Shown here piece after piece: positions 35,640 to 50,955 of a DNA stretch of 64,000 bases. Made by a program: the position numbers and the translations under genes. Positions within the stretch are counted from its first letter, which is position 1; the number at the start of each line of letters is the position of its first letter. Under the pieces are notes generated by a model, which made no database searches, was not told the DNA's origin, and worked only from the letters and a program-made list of their open reading frames with translations. Origin of the DNA: Ursus arctos (Eukaryota > Chordata > Mammalia > Carnivora > Ursidae); the NCBI RefSeq assembly GCF_023065955.2, contig NW_026622974.1, positions 31,775,718 to 31,839,717 on the forward strand. Direction: 5' to 3'.

Positions 35640-35825
35640 ATTATAAAACAATGACAAGGATGATAAGGTTTACCAAGTGTTTATGATTCAGGCACTCATA
35701 TTATCCGCACAATAATGCAATTAGATACGTATTATTAACTCCACTTACAGATGAGAAAACCAAAATAACTACTCAATGTCACATATCTAGTAAATGGCAA
35801 AAGTGGAATTTCATCTTAGATCAGT
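35640..35825 (-). repeat. MIR SINE, antisense
   Basis: 'ttaactccacttacagatgag' followed by 'aatgtcacatatctagtaaatgg' and 'agtggaatttcatctt' is the antisense MIR order. Confidence 0.7.
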
Positions 35826-35879
35826 TTCTTTTAAAAAAGGCAAATCTGATTACCCACTTTCTCAAACAAAACAAAACGG

Positions 35880-36290
35880 AACAAAAAACCTTTACTGCTT
35901 CATTTATTCAGCAAATTCTTGAGTGTCTATTATGTGTTAGGAACTATATACCAAGGAAGTAAGGATGCAGTGGTGAATAGGACATCAAGGTCCTTGACTT
36001 CAAGAAGCTAACACTGTAATAGGAAAACTGAACAATAAACCCTTATATAAATGCAGACTGTGAAAAATGTTAAAGATGATGACAGAAAGAGAAAATGGGG
36101 AAGAGAGATGAGAATTGCTTATCAGGTGAGTCAGAAAAGTCAAAGAAGCCCCTTTGAGAAGGCAGCATTTGAGCTAAGACTAGAAGAAAAAGAAGAATTA
36201 GTCATCCGTGTGAGGAACAAGAAAAAGAACACTCCAGATAAAAAGCAAGAGTTGGAACAAAGCCTCTGAGGTAGGGAGTAACTTGGTATG
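35880..36290 (+). repeat. Old interspersed repeat (L2-like)
   Basis: 'ttcatttattcagcaaattctt…ctattatgtgttagg', then 'aaggtccttgacttcaagaagct', 'gagaaggcagcatttgagct' and 'aacaaagcctctgagg' follow a known mammalian repeat in order. Family assignment to L2 is tentative. Confidence 0.55.
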
Positions 36291-36299
36291 TTTTAACCC

Positions 36300-36700
36300 A
36301 CCCTAATTTTCAAGCATCAACTTTCACCTGTACCAGTCATACTGGACTACTTGACTCTTCTGCTCTAACAGGATAAACACCTTAATGCTTTGGAGCTTTT
36401 AACCACAATATTCCCAATTCAAGTATAAACGTGATAAACACTAACTTATCCTTCAAGCACCAGCTAAAACGGCATCTCTCTGATATTTCCTCTGTGAAAT
36501 CTTTCCAGACTACCTGTGAAAGAATTAGCTGCTATCCTCTTTCATTTCCTCAAACAATATATATGTCTTAGTACTCAGCCCAATATAAAAAGGAAGCCTG
36601 CTAGTTAGTTCTGCAAAAGCATGGATTGCCTATTTAATATTCTAATTCTAAATCAAGCACGACGGTAGGCATATAAAAATGTTCAATCCTGCTGAATGAA
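36300..36700 (+). repeat. L2 3'-end fragment
   Basis: 'cttcaagcaccagctaaaacggc', 'ctgtgaaatctttccagact' and 'gctgaatgaatt' match the L2 3' region in order. Confidence 0.6.
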
Positions 36701-36894
36701 TTAAAAAAATGTGTGTTAGTAGATACATGAAAGCACTGCCATAACAGAAGGGAGCAATTAATAGCAGGTGTGTGGGTACATAAGAAATGATGTGATGAGA
36801 TCAGACTTTTAGAGTGGGCTGGGAAGAGAAGATACAAAGCGCATTCTGAAACAAAGTATTAATATAGCAAGGAAGATATAAGGAAAGGGAAAAT

Positions 36895-37015
36895 TACATG
36901 TATTAATCACATAATGTTATTTCATTTTATAAGAGAAAACTAAAATTCAATAGGATAAAGTAAGTTCTCCAAGGTCATAAACCTAAAAAGTGGTAAAGTA
37001 GAGTAAAAGTTAAAA
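36895..37015 (-). repeat. MIR-like fragment
   Basis: 'cattttataagagaaaac', 'taagttctccaaggtcataaa' and 'aaaagtggtaaagta' resemble the antisense MIR centre. Confidence 0.5.
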
Positions 37016-38358
37016 TGCCTGTGGATGCTTCTTTCCTGTTATGATGCTGGGAAAACATCTCTCATTTGAACATCAAGGAGTAATCTGATATAGCTCCAGT
37101 TGTAACTGAAGAAGCATACCTAAAGTGTATTACTCAAATATACATTTCACAGTGTAAATATAACAAAATTTCGTTCAAGCCCATTTACCATTACAATACC
37201 CATCATCTATTTTTACCTAATTCTAAGAGATTTCCCAAAACAAATTTTATCATAGATCTAGATTTACAAAAATAGTTACAAACGATTCTAAAGATTTTTT
37301 CAAAAAGTATCTTTCTTCTGTCCTATGTTGTACTTGGTTAATTCAAAAATAATGAAAGACATGATGTTTTACCCTGAATTCTGTGACCTAGAACACTTAC
37401 AAATTCTATGACTCACTTTGAAGCTATAATTATTGCTATGGGTTCTCTTGTGGTCCTGTACTAATAATAACTGGTGTCTAATTCATTTTCAAGATAAGAT
37501 ACACTTTTTTACAACAAGGGCAGCTTAGTACGGAAGAAAGAACAATGGACTAAGAGCTGCATACTCTGAGTCCCTGTGGTTCTATACACTTTAACTTAAA
37601 ACAAGACATATGTTGTTAAATTTTCATTTTCTCAACTTATAGAATAAGGATACCATAAGGATTAAATGAGATATTATTTATAAAAGTCCTATACAAATGG
37701 TTAAAAGGAGGAAAAAGGTAATAGCCACAATAATTAAGTAGCACTGATATTTTAACGAACGAGTCCTTTCCCTATTTCCCTGTGCCTGAAATCCTAGCCT
37801 AGGTACCTATTTTGAGACCTGGGCAAGATCCGATTCTTGCCAATTCCCCAAGAGTCTGAAGACATTTATCTTAATTTCAGTCCTATGATCAAGACTTCAC
37901 TTAATAATTGAGACTTCTCTAATCTGAATACCTGCCTAGACTTCTTGAATACTACCTATTCTTAGATCGAGTTCATGCTATGTCCATGTATGAGACATTT
38001 TAGTTTCATACTCCAGACATTCAGGTCTGCTGGACTGTACTACTCTCTGTAAGTAGCAGCAGAAACTATTCTTCTAATGCTTCCCTTCACCCTCCATCCT
38101 GAGTGGGCATGGCCACCTTCAAGAGCAGCACTTCCTATCCAATATGTTCATCTTCATTGCAATTTCATGCCCAATCCTTAAAGGAAAATAAGAGATGGGT
38201 CCTCTGTAATGCAGTGAGACTGGTTTTTCTGCAGAGCTTACAGAATCTAAATTCATTATTTAAAAGTTACTCACTATATATTACATCCCTTATGTCTCCT
38301 TCACATCTACTTAGACATTTTGACCATTATAACAGTGTTCGGAACTTAAAATGATTTC

Positions 38359-38601
38359 ATAAATTTTTCTCTTTTTAAAAAGATCTATTTATTTACTTAT
38401 TAGAGAGAGAGAGAGAGAATGAGAGCACAAGCAGGGACAGGCAGAGGGAGAAGGAGAAAGAATCTGAAGCAGACTCCGCACTGAGGGCGGAGCCAGACTC
38501 GGGGCTCCATCACTTGACTGTGAGATCATGACCTGAGGTGAAACCAAGAGTTGGATGCTTAATCGACTGAACCACCCAGGCGCCCCTTAATGAATTTTTC
38601 T
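38359..38601 (-). mobile_element. CAN-SINE
   Basis: The minus copy (38371-38587) is flanked by ataaatttttct (38359-38370) and atgaatttttct (38590-38601). It has a GA microsatellite at its T-rich end. Confidence 0.93.
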
Positions 38602-39244
38602 AGTCTAAAATATAACAAAGATTCATAAACTACAAAACTGGTTTAACCTTCTAATGGTTTCTATCACTTTTACTTAATAAATCAGCACTACATCTCTGTC
38701 AAAAGGGAAGGTCTGCAGACCTTGTCTCTATTTCAACTTCCTTTTAATTCTTCAACTAATTTGACTTTCATCCTTCATTACTTCACTAGAACAGCTCTCA
38801 ACACTTTCATTCCTATCTTATTTAAAATTTTTAAAAGTTGATCACTTCTTAAAACAATCTTCAATATGAATAGGCTATCTAGTCTTACTCACTTTCACAT
38901 CATACTATTATTCCGTTTAATAACATTTATCACAAGTTTTAACTGTTTATAACTGTGTTTATTAATCTTATCCCATGAGAAAAAGGATTGTGTCTGATCT
39001 AATTCACTACTGAATACCAGTTTAGCAGGTGTCCCAGAGAGGATAAATAAATAAATGACCAAGATTATTGCTTTAACTCTCCGATGTTTTTTAATTATCT
39101 TATAGTACGTACTTCAGCATTGTTTAAAGGACTTCAGAGAAATTTTTAAAAATAATTTTACTTTTCATTTGTTCAAAACAATAACAAAGCTTTATCCAAT
39201 CAGCAATTTTATAAGACATTAGAAATGGAAAATTTGGTTGTCTA

Positions 39245-40831
<1,587 letters not shown>

Positions 40832-43346
40832 TTAAAATATAAAGAACTGGTCACTACTGTTACTAATATTTTATGATAAAAGAGATGTAGAAGTATATAC
40901 ATCCCAATGAAGATTAAGTATAACAGAGTACAGTAACAAAATTTGTGAATATTCATGAAAAGTGCCAGATTAATAGCCTTGAAAAACAAAGTGTTCTCTT
41001 TATGCACACACAGACCAGACACAATTCAGGAAATAAGACATCAATTTCCCCCACCCATAGAATTCTGCTTCATGTCTTTAAGCCACATTTACAATGTAAT
41101 TGCACCTTACATTCCATCTTTTCTGCATTTAATCAAGCCCTTTCAGCAAAGGCTGACAATGTGTCGTAACTGTAGCGATTTTTTTTGTTAACTCTTGGAA
41201 GTAGTAGCCAGAGATCATTGCTCACAAGACACTAAATTTTTTTCTTTTTGGTAATAAATTCCCTTGATGGTCTGACTCATCTTTTAAATGGTGAATTTCA
41301 AAGGTTAAAGAAAAGGTTTTTTTTACCTGATAATTGTTTTCTGTTTTCCAGTTCCATTAATCCAGAACGAATGGGTTTCTCCCTGCAACCTGTCAATCAA
41401 ACAGAGGTGGCCAATCACCACTCTGAATTTTTTTTGCTCTCAGTGCTTCTTCAGACTATGTTCCAGTTGAAACTTCTTTAGCAGTGTTCTGAAAGAGGTA
41501 AAAGTTCTAGCCTATCTAAAGCACATCTAGGGACTGAATTTCAGAAAACAACTAAAATAGGGAGTTGACTCCCTAACAAATAACAACTAAGGATGATTTT
41601 CAACAAATGCGATTGGATTTCTGGATTAGCAGAATCGGAACACACACACATTATCAGGTAAGAAATACCTCCTCTCTGTTCCGGTATCCACTGATCTAGA
41701 ACAATTGAATTTTACTAGCAATATCCCAATATTCCAGGAAATACTTAGAAAAGAGAGAAGTGGTAATTTTCTTTCTTTAGTGTTAAAAAATATGGCATAG
41801 GGAGGGATGTGCAGTTCACCAAATATGGAAATGAAATTAAAATTTAGAAGAATAGTTGATTTCTCAAGGAAAGTTTGTGTTTTGGTCAAAAGAGAAATAT
41901 CACTCTAAAAGAAAGGGCTCTGCCTAAGAAGTTAATGTATTATCACAAATGGGATTGACTCAAAAAGAAAACTAGTTTCTCTTTAGCTTGTTGAAAAGAA
42001 GGAAAGAGTACACTGGTGTTTATTAATGTATTCTGGATAGTGATAATAATGGAAAAGAAAGAAGAATAACTTTCCTTAAAATTAATCGTATGAAAGAAAA
42101 TCGGTAAACTTATCTAATGACTAATACACTTAAAGATTTACCATACAAGCAAGAAAAAGAATCATAAGTGAAACAGGATCATTTCTTGGTTGTGAAGAAA
42201 GTTGGAGGAAAAGACAGACTAAGGGAACTGATTCCAAGTCTAGTTTAAAACTATTCAAAAATGAGAAAGAACAGAACTATTTCTCCAAATCAGCATATGA
42301 GCATTAATAAATATATATATCTCAGTATTTGCCAAAAATGAGAGACTACAAATGCAGAAATGTCAGGATTCAGGTCTCTTTTTCAATGTTTTCTAGGCAA
42401 AATAAAAAGTTACATGAACTGTTATTAATAAGTCTCCACTTGAAAAAAGTTTTATCTCTAGATAGAACTTTACATCAAAAATTCAAGACAAGAATTCAAA
42501 TCGCCTTGGTTATGTGCTGTTTTTATTTATCTCAATTCAAAATTTCACAAAATTTCACAAAAGATGAAAAACAAAAAAGCAACAACTTATAAATCTACTC
42601 TAATAAATGCTTCCAGAAATGTAATACTACTATGTTTACAATTCTAAGTACACAGAACGGAGGAAGAGATCTGAAAGAAGTCTAACACAGCAATGACAAA
42701 GGATATTTGATAGATGTTCACAAGCATGGTATCCTTCACATGTTGTTTAAGCAACCTTGCTCTACACTGTTTCCTTTTTTGTGTGGGGCAGGTTATATGA
42801 GGATTAATCAACCCTATTTCTATGCTATCTACCAATGTTGCCAAATTTGCAGTTAGATGTCTAAAAGAATACTTTGGAGATGTGGAACTTACAAAACTCT
42901 AACAAAGCAAAGAAAAAATATCAATCCTATTGAAGATCACTGTGTTTCCGATATAACACATGACATTTGAATATGGCATCAATTTCCCTGGTATAAGGCA
43001 TTCGTGTAATTTTGAAGCGACTTTTATATAGACAAAATAAAAGTTTATTTCCACAACATCAGAAAAAAGTAAAAGCACTTAACTTGGTTTAACCATTATT
43101 CATTAAAGGAGGCACTGAAAGAATCTACTCATGAATCAATCAGAAAAGCTGTCTATAATCTTATTAATTAAAATGTCAGATTTATCTTTAGTAATGGCTC
43201 CTCCGATAATAAACATAACCACAAAATGCAGGCTGGCCTTTCCAGCTGATACGAAGAAGGAAAATATTTTACTTCCCCTATATAACTATATATACTGTAA
43301 CTGTTTTTATAATTATGCTGTGATTAAAGCAAGTCAACCAAAAAAG

Positions 43347-43582
43347 ACAGTTAAGTCTTTCTTTCTTTTTTTTTTTTTTTTAAAGATTTTATTTATTTAC
43401 TTAGAGAGAGAAAGAGACAGCCAGCGAGAGAGGGAACACAGGCAGGGGGAGTGGGAGAGGAAGAAGTAGGCTCCCAGCGGAGGAGCCTGATGTGGGGCTC
43501 GATCCCAGGACTCTGGGATCACTCCCTGAGCCGAAGGTAGACGCTTAACGACTGAGCCACCCAGGCACCCCAACAGTTAAGT
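43347..43582 (-). mobile_element. CAN-SINE
   Basis: The minus copy (43357-43572) of the 'gaggagcct' sub-type is flanked by acagttaagt at 43347-43356 and 43573-43582. Confidence 0.95.
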
Positions 43583-43717
43583 ATGTCTCTCTAAAAATGA
43601 TTTCACCTTCTTAAATCAGGCTTAAAGTATATAGAAGAATTCCCAAAGAAAAAAATTTAATAACGAAGGCACTATTTGAATATTCATGTATAACTAGAAA
43701 ACAATGAAGCTTATATT

Positions 43718-43943
43718 AAAAAACCGAAAGGATGGAAGGGGGCCTGGGTGGCTCAGTCTTTTAAGTGTCCCACTCTTGGTTTTGGCTCAGGTCATGATCT
43801 CAGGGTCCTAAGATCGAGCCATGAGTCCGGCTCCACCCTCGGCATGGAGTCTGCTTGTCCCTCTCCCTCAGCTCCTCCTCCAGCTCTCTCACTGTCTGTC
43901 GAATAAATGAAATCTTAAAAAAAAGAAAAAACCCAGAAGGATG
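43718..43943 (+). mobile_element. CAN-SINE
   Basis: The plus copy (about 43738-43923) has an imperfect flank pair (aaaccgaaaggatg before, aaacccagaaggatg after). The 'ccactcttggttttggctc' form marks an older sub-type. Confidence 0.9.
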
Positions 43944-44814
43944 AAATCTCTTCTCTATCCATATTAAAGTTATATGGGCCTATCATAAAATTAAATGTAC
44001 AGCTTAACCCAAGAATAAATCAACATAAAATTTAATATTGTATATAACTTATGCCAGTATTTAATGTATGCTGTAGAAAATTAAAAAAAAGAAACAATAA
44101 TAATGACAAATTTTCCAAGTGAATTTTAGATAAACTACCTCTCATAAAATCAATCATGTTTAAGAAACATTTGGGACATATGTAAATACAGACCACACAA
44201 TAAAATTCATACACATTAAATCACAATAAGGAAAGCTGAGAAAATCCAGGCCGTGGTATTTACCAATAAGTGCAAAAATTTCAAAACAGAATAGGAGTTA
44301 AGAAATCTATTCAGCAATTATGATACAGAAGTTATTTTTATTTTTAAAGCAAGAGATGAATGGATTAGACGAATTAAAATAATAATTCCTCAATAGGAAA
44401 ACTCTCATACTGACTAAAGAATTCTAGAAATATTTCCAAGAAATGAGTAGTACAGTCTTATTAATTTAGAGGTTTATAATGAATTTGAAAAAATACAGAA
44501 ACTTAGGAGTTAAGAGCTTTGATGATAACATCATATTTAATCAAGTATGCTAGTACCTTTTTCAAGGCAGAATACTAACCAAACTTCTAATGTAATTTCT
44601 GTGAAGTAGAAAGATGAATAATTAAAGATGAATAACTAAATGAGGCCTAAGACCCAAGAGACTTTTCTGGTAATGGGCAAATCACCTACTCTCTCTGTGA
44701 AATGACAGAGATAATTTAAATGATCATCAGATGCCTCCTACCTAGTTCTAAAATTCTAACATTTGATATTCAAGAAGACTTTTTGGAAGAATTAGACAAA
44801 TCTGGAAATAAGGT

Positions 44815-44853
44815 ATGCTAAAAGTACTAGAATGCATGCTAAAAGTACTAGAA
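44815..44853 (+). repeat. Small tandem repeat, 21-bp period
   Basis: The 18-mer atgctaaaagtactagaa occurs twice, at 44815-44832 and 44836-44853, with a degraded third start (cactaaaatg) right after. Confidence 0.9.
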
Positions 44854-45036
44854 AGCACACTAAAATGACAGGGTCTAAATTACATCAATCATGAGGATCA
44901 TACATACAGGTGAATAAGAGAGTATGTAGTCCCAGAGAAACTCAACACAAATCAGGAACATGGGCTATCTTAAGCACAATCATCCTGTTAAGGAATTAGT
45001 CCATGTCTATGACCAGGGTCAATTTTTTGGTCTCAC

Positions 45037-45222
45037 TTTTTTTTTTTTTTTTTAAAGATTTTATTTGAGAGAGAGAGAGAGAGAGAATGACCAGGGTGGG
45101 GGGTGGTGGGGCAGAGGGAGAAGCAGACTCCCCACTGAGCAAGGAGCCCAATGCAGGCCTGATCTCAGGACCCTGGGATCATGACCTGAGTGGAAGGCAG
45201 TGCTTAGCTACCCAGGCGCCCC
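45037..45222 (-). mobile_element. CAN-SINE, member of an inverted pair
   Basis: The minus copy begins with a T run and ends with the head 'cccaggcgcccc'. It lacks the 'acgcttaaccgactgagcc' stretch. Its head faces the head of the next SINE, 33 bp away. No good direct target repeat is found, which the inversion described in the findings would explain. Confidence 0.92.
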
Positions 45223-45471
45223 AACAGTGGTATATTTTTAAAAATGAATAAGACTGGGGCACCTGGGTGGCTCAGTTCGTTAAGCATACAACTTTTGGTT
45301 TTGGCTCAGGTCCTGGTCTCAGGGTCCTGAAATTGAGCCCCACCTCGGGCTCTGCGCTCTGCAGGGAGTCTGAGGCTCTCACTCTCTCTCTCTCTGCCCC
45401 TCCCCCGACTAGCACAGGCACACCACGCACTCTCTAATAAAATCTTAAAAAAATAAAAATATACCACTGTT
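45223..45471. repeat. 18-bp perfect inverted repeat flanking a SINE
   Basis: aacagtggtatattttta at 45223-45240 and its exact reverse complement at 45454-45471 flank the plus-oriented SINE. Target-site duplications are direct, so an inverted pair is abnormal. Confidence 0.93.
45256..45453 (+). mobile_element. CAN-SINE, second member of an inverted pair
   Basis: Starts ggggcacctgggtggctcag and ends ctaataaaatcttaaaaaaa. It is flanked on the right by an 18-bp sequence whose reverse complement, not a direct copy, lies on the left. Confidence 0.93.
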
Positions 45472-45509
45472 TGGAAGGTGGCATCTTACCTAGAATATAC
45501 TCCATAATT

Positions 45510-45697
45510 CAAAATTATGAACCTTTTACTTTTTAGTTTTTTAAAGATTTTATTTGAAGGAAAGCACAGAGGGAGAGGGAGAAGCAGACTCCCTGCTGAG
45601 CAGAGAGCCCGATGTGGGTGTGGGACTCGTTCCCAGTACCCTGAGCTGAAGGTAGGTGATTAACCGACTTAGCCACCCAGGTACCCAAAATTATGAA
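45510..45697 (-). mobile_element. CAN-SINE, shortened
   Basis: The minus copy (about 45522-45685) is flanked by caaaattatgaa at 45510-45521 and 45686-45697. It has lost part of the CT-rich region and the 'atcatgac' block. Confidence 0.9.
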
Positions 45698-48600
45698 ATC
45701 TTTTAAGTACCCTAATGATTCTGTGATATAGATTCATATCCCAAGACTAATAAAACAGCTGGGAAATGGAATTTATGCTAAGAATCATCCTTACAAAATC
45801 CTTATGTATAAATAACTTTTAAAGTTTATCTACCTGGGGAGAAATAAACTTAATTAAGAAAGCACACTAGATACTGAAGACAGACACTGTCATACATATA
45901 ACTAAATTATGCTTTCGCCACTTTTTAATCATTATGACAGTTACAGTGTAAACGAAAATATATCTTAAGGGAAGTTATCCACACTCTCATAGTGTGGGTG
46001 TCATCAAATTACTTTAAAAGACCATTAGTAAATGAATGCTTCCATTAATACTGAAGACTCTTTTTAATTTATAGTTAACATTATTACATATGAATTAAAG
46101 ATAGCAATTTAAGTAGTGCCAAGACAAGTAAATTTGTGTAAAAAAGGAAACTGCTGTAACTGGCTTGATAGAGCCAATGAATACATAAAAGTGATTTTAA
46201 AGAATCAGCTCTAATTTTCATCAAAAGAACATTTATTATCAAAATAAATAACTCATCTTCAAAGTTAACGGCATTCTGTTTACCCATATTCTAATCTCAC
46301 TGAGGGCTGCAATATTATTAATTAGTCCTCCTTTTACCTATTCTCCTCCTTTGTTCTCTGACATGGTACTAGCATGGGACCTTTCTAACATATTCTCTAG
46401 CGATTTGATCTCGTATTTGCTAAATATGACTACTTGTAAAAGCTTAGTTTTAAGCCCTCCATACTGCTCTATCTCCATGAGGTGAACAGCACTCTACATG
46501 GAAGACTTCAACATCTCTTTCCACTCCTAGCCCCTCTAAGTATTCTATCTCCAAGTGTTGCCTGGCCATTTCTGCACAGGTCGTCCAACACTACATCACA
46601 ATGAACACATAAAGATGAATTTAAAAAATCAATTTTTCTTCACATCATTCATATTTCTGTTATTTTAATATAATACTATTCACACATTAATCATTTTAAT
46701 CTCCATTATTAAATCTTCTGTTATTATCCAGCCCTAATCCTTCTATCAGTCACAAAATACCAAGTCCTATACACATATATTTTTCTTTCACAAATTTCCT
46801 ACCACCTAACCCCTATAAATTTTCATTGTGATTTCACTGATAAAAGTAGTTATTCCCCAACCTATTCAAGTTTGTACCTGAACTTCTACTGCTGGCAATC
46901 AAATTTATTCCCTTGTTTCTAAAATATAAATATAATTTACCAAAAATCCCACTATGTTAACTATTCTTTACACTAACAAGATAACGAGGCCATCAACAAT
47001 CCACCTCAAATTATGCTTTTCATCTTATCACCCACTTTTCAAAATCTATTCCAGATAAACATTCTAAATTACTCTGCACACATCTTAACATTTCTTACTT
47101 TCTTATTTACAATATTCCTCTTATTTATAAAATTAGGTAGCTTCCTTCCTTACTCAGTTTTTATTTTTCAAGACACAACTTTAGTTCTTCCTCCTCGACA
47201 AAACTTTTTCTGACCATCCACCCTGAAGAAGATCTCTCCATCTTCAGATATAGCAATTATCTATTATCATATGCCATGCTAACACTGCTGGCTAAAAACA
47301 AGGATCATCCCTTACTCTTCCTTGTGGTCCCCATGTTTGTCCTTATGCACAAAACAAACACCCAAATATTTGTTAATCGAAGTGTCTTTCACCTGTAAAA
47401 AAAAAAATGTTTACATTCTGTAGAATTGTACAAACTTCTTCCCTGTATAACTATTAAACCTCAAACACCCTTGTGATAGTAACTCATAGACCATGTCAAA
47501 GAATTACATAAAGTAATTCACTAAATATAATACAGGATGACAAGATACAGAGACAAACTCACATTCATGGCAACAAATTTTAAGATATGTTTTTGATACC
47601 AAAGATGAGAAAGAGACAGAATCTAAAGAACCCCAGAAATCTGAAAGAAAGTGACAATAACTACAGTTCATACTCAGAAGATTGAAGGTAATTCCTTACC
47701 CAGAGAGGATGAAACAAGGACTGGAAGCACCAAATAATCCTTTTAACATAGAGTGCAGATATATGGCATCTTGTTAGATGATGAGATAGGTAATGAAAGA
47801 GATGGAAGGATGAAAGCAAAAAAGGAAGAAGAGAAGAGAAGGAGAGAAAGAGAGAAAGATTTATCTTGAAATCTTGATTCACAAGAGAACATGATATGAG
47901 ATTACCTATTTTGAGCTTCTCTTTCTGCCTTTCCTAGATATATGCAGCTACAATTGTCTAAAACTAAATTAGAGGTCACACTGAGAACATATTGTCAGAA
48001 GTATGCATGTGCAAAAATTCTGAGTGGTGGATTGGCAGCCTCTGCTTGTTTGGAACGTTGCAAGGAGAAATATATTGTTCTGGATTAGTGGACACTGGAA
48101 CATTTTTTAAAAATCTCAAGTAAAAGAAAGGTTAATTATAAAAATAAGGAAAATTTTAATTAAATAAATAAAAATTGTTATTTAGAATTTATTCATGAAA
48201 CAACAAAAGTAAAGCAAAACTCAAATTCAGTAAAATTGCTTTCTAGGAGACATTGTACTCTTCAATTAAAATCAAAACCAGACAAGGGGCAACAAACTAC
48301 AGCTTTGAGTAACATGACAGAAACAGAAAGATGGAAAGAGAGGGAGTTATAAACATAGCCAGAAAAACAGATACAAAGAAAAGAAACGGAACAGGAAAGG
48401 TAAAGCAAAAGCGCCAGAAACATGAGGAAAGCAACTAATATGGGGTCTACAAATCCCACTCCAAACATCTTTTACATACTATCTAATATCAAATGGCCTA
48501 GTAACTAAGAAATTTAAAAGTCTCTTTTCAAAATTAACTTTTTATTCATTCAAACTTATAGTTAAAACTTACCTATCCTGTGTTAATTTAAGGGAAAAAG

Positions 48601-50764
48601 GGCTATAAAATAACTTTGCATTTAGGAACATTTATGGTTATATTTAAATTCTCAAACTTGCCTACCTCTTTCAGGGAATTCGAATATTACAAAATCCTTC
48701 AAATTCAGTTCAGAGAGTTTGCATACATTTTCAAATTATTTCTGGGAATAATTTATCTGACTTTTAACATTTCATTGAAGTTTCAGAGCCTTTAAACTAG
48801 CGTTTAGAACAACTCTCATCAATACAAAGCTGTAGTAGGCTTGTTAAACTGTATTTGAATAGTCTGGAATATTCTTAATATATACTAGTTTCAACAAAAT
48901 ATCTAAATATACTTTTATCTTGAATATTTAAGTTATATAAGGACTTTTCAGCTATAACATAAATAAATGACATAGTTTTTACAGGAATGTTGATAAGTAA
49001 AGCTTAAGGGCTAGAATTTATAAATATGTTTTAAAAATAATAAAGTTATCTTATAATTTTCTCTACAATATTCTCTTTAGTTTCATTCTCTGGTTCATAA
49101 AAAAAAAAAAAAAAAAAAAGAAAGGTTCAAGGTTTCTACCTTATACATTTTTCCAGCAAATGCTATTAAAAGTTTAAGATTGTTTTATTTTTAAAGATGA
49201 AACAATGGTGGGGAGGGTGCAAGGAACATATATTCTCTATTCCACTTTATGCTCTGTGTTGTATCATTTCACTTGTCATATAATATAGTTCTTGTATATA
49301 ACAAAAGCAAACCCAACACCCACCCCCTCAACTGCTTTTATCATTCAGATCCTCTATTAAGAGGAAATATAGCAGTAAAGATAAGCAAAGTAACTCCATC
49401 ACTTTTTCTAGATGATACTACTAGCAAGTTGAGAATAGATTTATTAGATTTTGAAATGAAATAAATTAGGGGATTATATAAGCAAAGAAGGAATTAAATC
49501 TTTATTGCAATTCTTAATCACAAACCTTGTTTACATATTTAGGTGCTCCTAAAATAAAGTGTCAGATTTTTAAAAGTATAAGTCAAGGTTTGATACAGGA
49601 AAAAAAGAATTTGAATATTTACCAGAATGATGAGTACCAGTACAATATTAATATATCAATGTATCATATTTTAACTTTATTAAATATATCAATAATTTTT
49701 AATTAAAATTTATTTTAAAAATTATATATCAAACATGGGCATTTATAAAATTTAACTTTTTACCTGTGAAAGAGCTTTTTGATGATATAGAATGTTTGAC
49801 AATTTCTAAAATTTAATTTATTTTTGTAATAGGTAAGAATGGTACAGTAATATGCTGATTAACACAAAATAATTATTAGTTACATGATTTTCTTACTTCT
49901 TGCAAAGGTATTATGAATTTCAAGTGGAAAATTTAATTATAAAAAGAAAAACCAATAGTAAAGCAGTATTCTCAAAATACACTTGATAACAAGTATATTT
50001 TAAAGAATTTATGTATCAAATTTTTGTTATTTTAAAGGCAGTTTACATGCCTACTTTCTGGCTGTAAGTTTGTTTAGTGAGGAATTTATTTATTCACATT
50101 ATAAGCTTTGATTTTAAAACTCATATGAAATATTACTTAGTCTTAATACTACTTCATCTAAACTTTTACCATTTCTAGTCTAAACAGGGAATATTCCACT
50201 AGTTATTTATCCTTAAATCTTCCAAGGCACTATAACTAGTCCCTCTACAGAGCATTCAAAAAATATTTACTAAGCTGAACTTATTGACTACTAGTACAAT
50301 TTACTATCAAGGTTTGAATTTGTACTTCTTCAACTTCTATGGTATTTTAGTAACTCAAAAAATTACTGGTTTGCTACACAGAGCCAAATAGCTTTAACTA
50401 CTAAGACCAAAATTCAACATTCAGGAGAGTAGACAGTGAACACAAGCTTCTACTCCCCCATCAAACTGTTTTTATTTTCTTAACAGCAATGCTGGATGCT
50501 TTATCTTCCATCTGTCCACAGATAAAACAATGAAATGAACAAAAAAGCAAAGAGCAAAAAGCAGGGCACTTAGATAACTTATAAATTAGAAACAGAAAAA
50601 AATCATCAAGCTAAATTATCAGATCAAAAGATCTACTCAGAATTAAAACCATTATAAAAACATTTTTCTCCTGGTGACATACCACTAACTAGGTAGAGTT
50701 GGAAGTTAGCTGTACAATGGCCAACCATTAACTAGAGTTAGCAGTAGGAACACAGTAACAATGG

Positions 50765-50955
50765 ACCAAAAAAATATGCGTTTAAACCCCGAGTCCCCCA
50801 TAATAGCTGTGTGACCTAGGTAAACCTGGGCAAAGCAATTCATTTCTGTATAGTTTCTCCATTCATAAAACCAGCAATAATAAAATCTACCCAGATTATA
50901 TTACAAAGTTTTCATGAGACCCAAATGAGGTAACACGCAGAAGTATTTTGGAAGT
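50765..50955 (+). repeat. MIR SINE
   Basis: 'tttaaaccccgagtcccc', 'tagctgtgtgacctaggtaaacc', 'ctgggcaaagcaattcatttctg', 'tctccattcataaaa' and 'tcatgagacccaaatgagg' follow the MIR order. Confidence 0.75.

Noticed and set aside
43131..43469. 112-codon plus-strand ORF
   Set aside because: Its C-terminal third is antisense CAN-SINE; the rest is intron with no family resemblance.
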